A DNA stretch of 10,743 nucleotides, from assembly GCA_001798455.1 (NCBI GenBank), contig MGSI01000163.1:3129-13871 (forward strand). Direction: 5' to 3'. The translations under genes and the position numbers were made by a program. Positions 6,323 through 10,743 of the stretch are shown piece by piece (the first letter of the stretch is position 1; each line of letters begins with the position of its first letter). The notes beneath the pieces were generated by a model. That model ran no database searches. It was not told where the DNA came from and saw only the letters and a list, made by a program, of their open reading frames with translations. Source of the stretch: Deltaproteobacteria bacterium RIFCSPLOWO2_02_FULL_57_26 (GTDB lineage: Bacteria > Desulfobacterota > Binatia > UBA9968).

Positions 6323-7786
6323 TTACCGCTCGCTACCCAGTCGGAGACGAATTTCCTCCGCGATCTCGTGCGCCATCTGCCGAATTTTCTCCTCATTTTC
6401 CCCCTCCAGCATGATCCGGGCCAGAGGCTCGGTTCCGGAGTAACGGACCAGGATCCGTCCCCGCCCTCCAAGCTCTTTCTCTACCCCGGCGATCTTTTGA
6501 CGCACGGCGGGCATCCGCCAGAAATCTTTTTTCTCCTTCACCCCAACGTTAAGGAGGACCTGAGGGAGCTTGGTCATCGCCTTTCGCAGCTCCGTAAGCG
6601 GCCGCCCTTTCTCCACCATGATCGCGAGGAGCTGCAAGCCCGTGAGGCAGCCATCCCCGGTGGTATTGTGATCGAGAAAGATGACGTGACCGGATTGCTC
6701 TCCGCCCAGGTTGAATCCGCCGCGCATCATCTCCTCGACTACATAGCGGTCCCCTACCGCCGTGCGGAGCACCTTGATCTTGTTGCCCTGAAGCGCCAGA
6801 TCGAGCCCGAGGTTGCTCATGACAGTCGCCACTACGGTATCTCGTTTGAGCAAGCCCTTCTCCTGCATCTCCTTGGCGCAGATGGCCAGGATGTAATCTC
6901 CGTCCACCACCTCACCCTGCTCATCGACGAAGAGCGCCCGGTCACCGTCGCCGTCCAGTGCGATGGCGAGGTCCGCATGGTGCTCGAGCAGCGCCTTCCT
7001 CGCCGCTTCGGGATGGAGCGAGCCACACTCCCGGTTGATGTTTTCTCCGTCCGGTCGAACTCCGATCGGAATCACCTCGGCCCCCAGCTCCGACAGGACC
7101 TCGGGGGCCACCCGGTACGCCGCGCCGTGGGCGCAGTCCACAACGATCCTTAAACCCTCGAGCGATAGGTCGCGAGGAAAGGTGTTCTTGAGGAAAACGA
7201 CATATCTCCCCACCGCGTCGGAGATCCGAAAGGCCTTGCCGATCTCGGCCGCCGTCGGCCGGTGCAGATCGGATTCCCCGTTAGAGATCATATCCTCCAT
7301 CCGGGCTTCGACCTCATCCGGAAGCTTGAACCCTTCACCGGAGAAAAATTTTATCCCGTTGTCCTGGAACGGATTATGGGAAGCGGAAATAACCACACCG
7401 GCATCGGCCCTCATGCTTCGGGTCAAGTAGGCCACACCCGGAGTCGGAAGCGGTCCGACCAGCAATACGTCGACCCCCATCGAGCAGATCCCGGAAGCCA
7501 GAGCTGTCTCAAGCATGTAACCGGAAAGTCGCGTATCTTTGCCGATGAGAATCTTACGACGGTACCTGGCATGGTTCTGCCGCAACCTCGGAACCAGGGG
7601 AGAAAGGCGCTTCCTGCGCGACCCGCTGATTTGCGGGGCCGGCTCGCGCAGCACACAGGCCATGGCCCGTCCCAATTTCAAGGCCATTTCGGAAGTCATG
7701 GGCTCCAGATTAGCGACACCCCGGACCCCGTCAGTGCCAAAGAGATTTCGCCTGCGGTTTCTCCTCATTCCCGGCGCTCGAGCCAT
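6323..7786 (-). CDS. glmM: Phosphoglucosamine mutase
   Basis: Converts glucosamine-6-phosphate to glucosamine-1-phosphate on the way to UDP-GlcNAc for peptidoglycan and lipopolysaccharide. From the ATG at 7786 the protein is 487 aa against about 445-455 for most GlmM. Conserved sites: FGTDGVRG at 16-23, active-site serine S136 in ISASHNP (133-139), Mg site DGDGDR at 278-283, sugar site GGEQSGH at 361-367 and phosphate site RYSGTEP at 448-454. The extra length comes from a basic N-terminal tail (about 14 residues) and a basic segment at about 49-76 between the first helix and KILIGKDTR. An upstream ATG at 7876 is rejected because it would overlap folP by 68 bases; the 7786 ATG has AGGAGG 8 bases upstream and lies 22 bases after folP. 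cdaA and ybbR, often next to glmM, are absent. Confidence 0.95.
   Translation of the reverse strand: MARAPGMRRNRRRNLFGTDGVRGVANLEPMTSEMALKLGRAMACVLREPAPQISGSRRKRLSPLVPRLRQNHARYRRKILIGKDTRLSGYMLETALASGICSMGVDVLLVGPLPTPGVAYLTRSMRADAGVVISASHNPFQDNGIKFFSGEGFKLPDEVEARMEDMISNGESDLHRPTAAEIGKAFRISDAVGRYVVFLKNTFPRDLSLEGLRIVVDCAHGAAYRVAPEVLSELGAEVIPIGVRPDGENINRECGSLHPEAARKALLEHHADLAIALDGDGDRALFVDEQGEVVDGDYILAICAKEMQEKGLLKRDTVVATVMSNLGLDLALQGNKIKVLRTAVGDRYVVEEMMRGGFNLGGEQSGHVIFLDHNTTGDGCLTGLQLLAIMVEKGRPLTELRKAMTKLPQVLLNVGVKEKKDFWRMPAVRQKIAGVEKELGGRGRILVRYSGTEPLARIMLEGENEEKIRQMAHEIAEEIRLRLGSER
7565..7598. repeat. Inverted repeat within the extra segment of glmM
   Basis: CCTGG (7565-7569) pairs with CCAGG (7594-7598), and TGGTTC (7572-7577) with GAACCA (7591-7596); the two stems overlap at the right arm, so they are alternatives. 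Lies in the part of glmM (residues about 63-74) that most GlmM proteins lack. Confidence 0.4.
7614..7651. repeat. Inverted repeat within glmM (13-bp stem with bulge)
   Basis: CTGCGCGA (7614-7621) is the exact reverse complement of TCGCGCAG (7644-7651). Directly inside, CCCGC (7622-7626) pairs with GCGGG (7633-7637) around a 6-base loop; GCCGGC (7638-7643) forms a one-sided bulge. It encodes GlmM residues 46-58, the start of the segment that most GlmM proteins lack. Confidence 0.6.
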
Positions 7787-7794
7787 AACTTCTC

Positions 7795-7800
7795 CCTCCT
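7795..7800 (-). promoter_or_regulatory. Ribosome binding site of glmM
   Basis: AGGAGG on the minus strand, 8 bases before the ATG at 7786-7784. This decides the glmM start against the longer frame beginning at 7876. Confidence 0.85.
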
Positions 7801-7808
7801 CCCTCGTC

Positions 7809-8681
7809 TTACCCGTGCACGCTTCCGTAACGTAGGGCATCAGCGATGCCGATCGCCCGGCGGGCCTCCCGGACATCGTGGATGCGAATCATGTTCGCCC
7901 CGGCCAAAACCGCTGCCACCGCGGCTGCCAGGCTCCCTTCCAATCGTTCCTCCGGCCCCACTCCGAGAATCTTCCCAATGAAGGTCTTGCGCGATGGACC
8001 AACCAGAATCGGTCGCCCCAGCGAAGCAAGCGCCGGGAGGCCGCGCAGCAGCGCGAGGTTGTGCTCCAGCTCCTTGCCAAAGCCGATCCCGGGGTCGACC
8101 AGGATCTGCTCCGGCCCCACTCCTGACTCCAGAGCAAACTCTATGCGCTTTTGGAGAAACCCCTTCACTTCCTCCACGACGTCGCGGTAATACGGTCTCT
8201 CCTGCATGGTCCGCGGAGTCCCCTGCATATGCATCAACACCACCGGCACCTTCGCGGCCGCAATCACGCGTACCATCTCGGGATCAAACCTCATGGCGCT
8301 GATATCATTGACGACATCCACCCCTTCTTCGATAGCAACTCGCGCCACGCGAGCCTTATAGGTGTCGATCGAAAGCGGGACAGAAAGAGCCCGCCGCAGA
8401 CCCCGGATGACTGGCACAACCCGCTCCAGCTCTTCTTCCGCAGAGACCGGCCGGGCCCCTGGCCGGCTCGATTCTCCTCCGATATCGATGAGGTCTGCCC
8501 CTTCTTCAGCGAGCTTGACACCGCGGGCGATCGCGTTCTCCGGATCGAGGTATCTGCCCCCGTCAGAGAAGGAATCAGGGGTCACATTCAGAACACCCAC
8601 AAGGGCGGTTCGCCTCTCGAAGTCGATGTCGCCGTGGCGCGTAATGAGCGCCGAACCTTTAGGGGATAACTTTCCCTGCAT
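7809..8681 (-). CDS. folP: Dihydropteroate synthase
   Basis: Joins 6-hydroxymethyl-7,8-dihydropterin pyrophosphate to p-aminobenzoate to form dihydropteroate; the sulfonamide target. From the ATG at 8681 it is 290 aa, slightly longer than the usual 270-285. TIM-barrel landmarks: GVLNVTPDSFSDGG at 29-42, IGGESSRPGA at 67-76, SIDTYKA at 104-110, VNDISA at 124-129, DPGIGFGK at 196-203, GPSRK at 228-232 and RIHDV at 266-270. The start is uncertain. The frame is open to a GTG at 8732, but that has AGGA almost touching it. A GTG at 8702 has GGAG 7 bases upstream, and the ATG at 8681 has GAGG 12 bases upstream. All give the same catalytic domain. The stop is 22 bases before glmM, and ftsH is upstream, as in Geobacter-type clusters. 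Confidence 0.94.
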   Translation of the reverse strand: MQGKLSPKGSALITRHGDIDFERRTALVGVLNVTPDSFSDGGRYLDPENAIARGVKLAEEGADLIDIGGESSRPGARPVSAEEELERVVPVIRGLRRALSVPLSIDTYKARVARVAIEEGVDVVNDISAMRFDPEMVRVIAAAKVPVVLMHMQGTPRTMQERPYYRDVVEEVKGFLQKRIEFALESGVGPEQILVDPGIGFGKELEHNLALLRGLPALASLGRPILVGPSRKTFIGKILGVGPEERLEGSLAAAVAAVLAGANMIRIHDVREARRAIGIADALRYGSVHG

Positions 8682-8702
8682 GGAATCGAAAAACCTCAAC
8701 AC

Positions 8703-8800
8703 CAACGTTCTCCGTGAGGACCCTGCCCCCACTTCCTACGAGTGACGCGTGAGTTGAGGGAATGAACTAGGAGGGCTGGCAAATCCTTCGGAGGGTCAGT
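8703..8800. other. ftsH/folP spacer
   Basis: Between the ftsH stop and the likely folP start I see no gene, no T-tract terminator and no clear promoter. AGTTCA at 8798-8803 (including the ftsH stop) and TGAACT at 8763-8768 are inverted repeats 29 bases apart, too distant to call a terminator. Two GGAGGG blocks (8770-8775 and 8790-8795) are present. The spacer differs in character from the repeat-filled spacers around pdxJ. Confidence 0.4.
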
Positions 8801-10639
8801 TCAGACGTGCGCCGTAATTGGCGTAGGGACAAGCGGGTCCCCACCGTTACCGCCGTACTCCCGCACCAAAGCGTCAATCTCCGAGCCGTCCAAGACTTCC
8901 TTCTCAAGCAGTTTCTGGGCGATCTTGTGTAATAACTCGAGATTGTCGCTCAAGAGATTCTTGGCCCGCTGATAGCAGTCTACGATGATGCGCCGAACCT
9001 CGGCATCGATCTCAACCGCCGTACCCTCGGAGTAATCCTGTTGCTGGGTAAAATCTCGACCCAGAAAAATCTGCTCCTCTTTTTTGCCAAAGGTCATCGG
9101 CCCGAGTTTTTCGCTCATCCCCCACTCGCAAACCATCCGGTGGGCGAGCTCGGTGGCTTTCTCAATGTCGTTGCCCGCACCCGTGGTCATGTGATGGAGC
9201 ACCAACTCCTCCGCCACGCGCCCGCCGAAGAGGATCGTGAGATTGCTCAGCAGGTACTCCCTGGGGTAGGTATGCTTTTCGTCGATCGGAAGCTGTTGGG
9301 TTAGGCCGAGCGCCATCCCGCGCGGGATGATCGTGACTTTGTGCACCGGGTCCGTGCCCGGGAGGAGCTTCGCGACCAGAGCGTGCCCCGCTTCGTGATA
9401 CGCGGTGATTCGCTTTTCCTCATCGCTGATAATCATGCTTTTGCGCTCGGAGCCCATCAGCACTTTATCCTTGGCCACCTCGAAGTCGCCCATATCCACT
9501 TTGTCTTTGTTGTTCCGGGCCGCGAGAAGCGCCGCCTCGTTGACGAGATTTTCCACGTCCGCGCCAGTAAAGCCGGGGGTTCCCCTGGCCAAAACGCTGA
9601 TGTCGACATCCGGGGCCAGCGGCACTTTGCGGATATGCACCCTCAGGATCCCCTCTCTCCCCTTGACATCGGGCCGTGGCACGACGACCCTTCGGTCAAA
9701 CCTTCCTGGACGCAGCAGCGCCGGATCCAAGACATCGGGTCGATTCGTCGCGGCGATCAGGATCACGCCTTCATTGGCCTCAAAGCCGTCCATCTCGACC
9801 AGCAGCTGATTGAGGGTCTGTTCGCGCTCATCGTGCCCGCCCCCAAGGCCGGCTCCCCGATGGCGCCCCACCGCGTCGATCTCATCGATAAAGATAATGC
9901 AGGGCCCGCTCTTCTTGCCCTGAACAAACAGATCGCGAACTCTCGAAGCGCCCACACCGACAAACATCTCGACAAAATCCGAGCCGCTGATGCTGAAGAA
10001 CGGCACGCCGGCCTCGCCCGCGATGGCCCGCGCCAACAGCGTCTTCCCCGTTCCGGGAGGACCAACAAGCAGGCAGCCCTTGGGAATCCTGCCGCCGAGC
10101 TTGGTAAACTTCTTCGGGTCCTTCAAAAAGGCGATGATCTCTTGCAGCTCCTCCTTCGCCTCATCCACGCCGGCCACGTCGCTGAAGGTCACCTTGTGCT
10201 GATTCTCGCTCAGGAGTTTGGCTCGGCTCTTGCCAAATGACATCGCCTTACCCCCTCCGACCTGCATCTGGCGCATGAAAAATATCCAGACGCCGATAAG
10301 CAGGAGCATAGGAAACCAGTTCACCAGGAGGACCATATACCACGGAGATTCGTCTTCCGGCTTGGCGGCGATCCGGACCTTTTTCTCCCGCAGCATCTTG
10401 ACGAGCTCGGGATCATTGGGAGCAAAGGTTCGAAAACGTTCCCCGGTCTTGTATTTTCCCTGGATATTGTGTCCCTGGATCGTTACCTCCAGGACATCGC
10501 CCTTTTCCACCGCGCTCACGAATTCGCTGAAGACAATTTCCGGTTCTCTCCCGTGCTGCTTGTTAAACACGTTAAAGAGCAGGAGAAAAATAAGCCCCAA
10601 AACCAACCACAGGGCTAAATTTTTGGACATCTGATTCAA
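8801..10639 (-). CDS. ftsH: ATP-dependent zinc metalloprotease FtsH
   Basis: Membrane-anchored AAA+ protease that extracts and degrades membrane and soluble proteins as a hexamer at the inner membrane. From the TTG at 10639 it is 612 aa. A first membrane segment lies at about residues 7-25, a periplasmic domain at about 30-100, and a second membrane segment at about 101-123. The AAA+ domain has Walker A GPPGTGKT at 193-200, Walker B IIFIDEID at 248-255 and the second region of homology ATNRPDVLDP...RPGRFDR ending at 316 with arginine fingers. The protease domain has HEAGH at 415-419 and a third zinc ligand, D491, in GAGND. The first ATG in frame (10669) is not preferred: GGAGG lies 6 bases before the TTG, and LNQMSKNLALW aligns with the common FtsH start MNQFYKNLALW. 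The C-terminal helical part is complete. First gene of the visible block. Confidence 0.95.
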   Translation of the reverse strand: MNQMSKNLALWLVLGLIFLLLFNVFNKQHGREPEIVFSEFVSAVEKGDVLEVTIQGHNIQGKYKTGERFRTFAPNDPELVKMLREKKVRIAAKPEDESPWYMVLLVNWFPMLLLIGVWIFFMRQMQVGGGKAMSFGKSRAKLLSENQHKVTFSDVAGVDEAKEELQEIIAFLKDPKKFTKLGGRIPKGCLLVGPPGTGKTLLARAIAGEAGVPFFSISGSDFVEMFVGVGASRVRDLFVQGKKSGPCIIFIDEIDAVGRHRGAGLGGGHDEREQTLNQLLVEMDGFEANEGVILIAATNRPDVLDPALLRPGRFDRRVVVPRPDVKGREGILRVHIRKVPLAPDVDISVLARGTPGFTGADVENLVNEAALLAARNNKDKVDMGDFEVAKDKVLMGSERKSMIISDEEKRITAYHEAGHALVAKLLPGTDPVHKVTIIPRGMALGLTQQLPIDEKHTYPREYLLSNLTILFGGRVAEELVLHHMTTGAGNDIEKATELAHRMVCEWGMSEKLGPMTFGKKEEQIFLGRDFTQQQDYSEGTAVEIDAEVRRIIVDCYQRAKNLLSDNLELLHKIAQKLLEKEVLDGSEIDALVREYGGNGGDPLVPTPITAHV

Positions 10640-10645
10640 GCCCGA

Positions 10646-10650
10646 CCTCC
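10646..10650 (-). promoter_or_regulatory. Ribosome binding site of ftsH, selecting a TTG start
   Basis: GGAGG on the minus strand, 6 bases before TTG (10639-10637) and 15 bases before the next ATG (10630-10628). The spacing favours the TTG. Confidence 0.7.
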
Positions 10651-10670
10651 GTATGAACCGAAGACACAAA

Positions 10671-10699
10671 AGATTAACACAGACAAAGAGTTAGTTCAA
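10671..10699 (-). promoter_or_regulatory. Possible sigma-70-like promoter upstream of ftsH
   Basis: On the minus strand TTGAAC (10699-10694, 4 of 6 to TTGACA) is followed after exactly 17 bases by TAATCT (10676-10671, 3 of 6 to TATAAT). It lies in the only visible non-coding space upstream of the block. The match is weak; an upstream gene may also read through from beyond the window. Confidence 0.25.
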
Positions 10700-10731
10700 T
10701 ATACCCGATGCTGTAATATATACGCGATGCT
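10694..10731. repeat. Two 19-bp direct repeats upstream of ftsH
   Basis: On the plus strand 10694-10712 and 10713-10731 are adjacent copies that agree at 15 of 19 positions; both end in CGATGCT and carry an ATATA core. They sit about 55-92 bases upstream of the ftsH start, overlapping the possible -35 element. Could be an operator pair or the 3' end of an upstream gene. Confidence 0.45.
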
Positions 10732-10743
10732 ACGGTTAGTCCG

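Noticed and set aside
6281..7153. Plus-strand open frame of 290 codons starting in the nonamer array
   Set aside because: Its start lies in the repeat and the rest is antisense to glmM; no family features or ribosome site.
7787..7876. N-terminal extension of glmM to the ATG at 7876
   Set aside because: It would overlap folP by 68 bases, encodes no conserved sequence, and a strong ribosome site marks the ATG at 7786.
8763..8803. Rho-independent terminator after ftsH
   Set aside because: Only a 6-base stem with a 29-base loop and no U-tract.
9341..10240. Plus-strand open frame of 299 codons opposite ftsH
   Set aside because: Antisense shadow of the highly conserved AAA+ region of ftsH.
10700..10743. 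3' end of an upstream gene such as tilS
   Set aside because: Two minus-strand frames are open at the window edge, but about 40 bases are too few to recognise any protein.

Overview
The window holds one long, tightly packed block of nine protein genes, all read from the minus strand. In transcription order they are ftsH (10639 to 8801), folP, glmM, pdxJ, nnr (bifunctional NAD(P)HX epimerase/dehydratase), tsaE, lysC, cimA and cysE (432 to 1, cut by the window edge). All are recognisable housekeeping or biosynthetic genes. There is no tRNA, rRNA, CRISPR array, insertion sequence or phage gene, and no gene-free stretch longer than about 120 bases. The order ftsH-folP-glmM-pdxJ-nnr-tsaE-lysC-cimA resembles what I recall of Geobacter-type Deltaproteobacteria (Desulfobacterota). 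The GC-rich coding sequence fits such a lineage or an uncultivated relative (for example the NC10/Tectomicrobia sphere), but the assignment is inference. Compared with my memory of that cluster, cdaA and ybbR are missing between folP and glmM, and acpS is missing between pdxJ and nnr.

Functions by region. FtsH (right edge) is the membrane AAA+ zinc protease. FolP makes dihydropteroate for folate. GlmM makes glucosamine-1-phosphate for the cell wall. PdxJ makes pyridoxine phosphate. Nnr repairs damaged NAD(P)H. TsaE is the ATPase needed for the t6A tRNA modification. LysC starts the aspartate family, CimA starts threonine-independent isoleucine synthesis, and CysE starts cysteine synthesis. 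The left third is therefore an amino-acid module and the right two thirds a cell-envelope, cofactor and quality-control module. Spacing (lysC/cimA overlap by 4 bases; gaps of 14 to 32 bases at most other joints) supports co-transcription.

The most unusual content is between the genes. The two spacers flanking pdxJ each carry a degenerate array of 9-base units built on TTGAAC/GTTCAA whose orientation flips in the middle, so each can fold as an imperfect hairpin. The two arrays resemble each other (about 70% by hand alignment) and lie in the same orientation on either side of pdxJ. At the nnr/tsaE joint a 7-base array (AGTTTTG / CAAAACT) forms an inverted pair that contains the nnr stop codon, holds the tsaE start codon in its loop and encodes the first part of TsaE. 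A third, G-rich repeat contains the tsaE stop. The three genes whose starts follow these arrays have no visible Shine-Dalgarno sequence, whereas glmM, ftsH and lysC do.

Other points: ftsH most likely starts at a TTG codon; lysC has a strong internal ribosome site positioned to make a separate regulatory (beta) subunit; glmM carries an extra basic segment whose DNA contains two inverted repeats. I found no convincing new multi-gene system. The candidate for something undescribed is the family of intergenic palindromic short-unit arrays.
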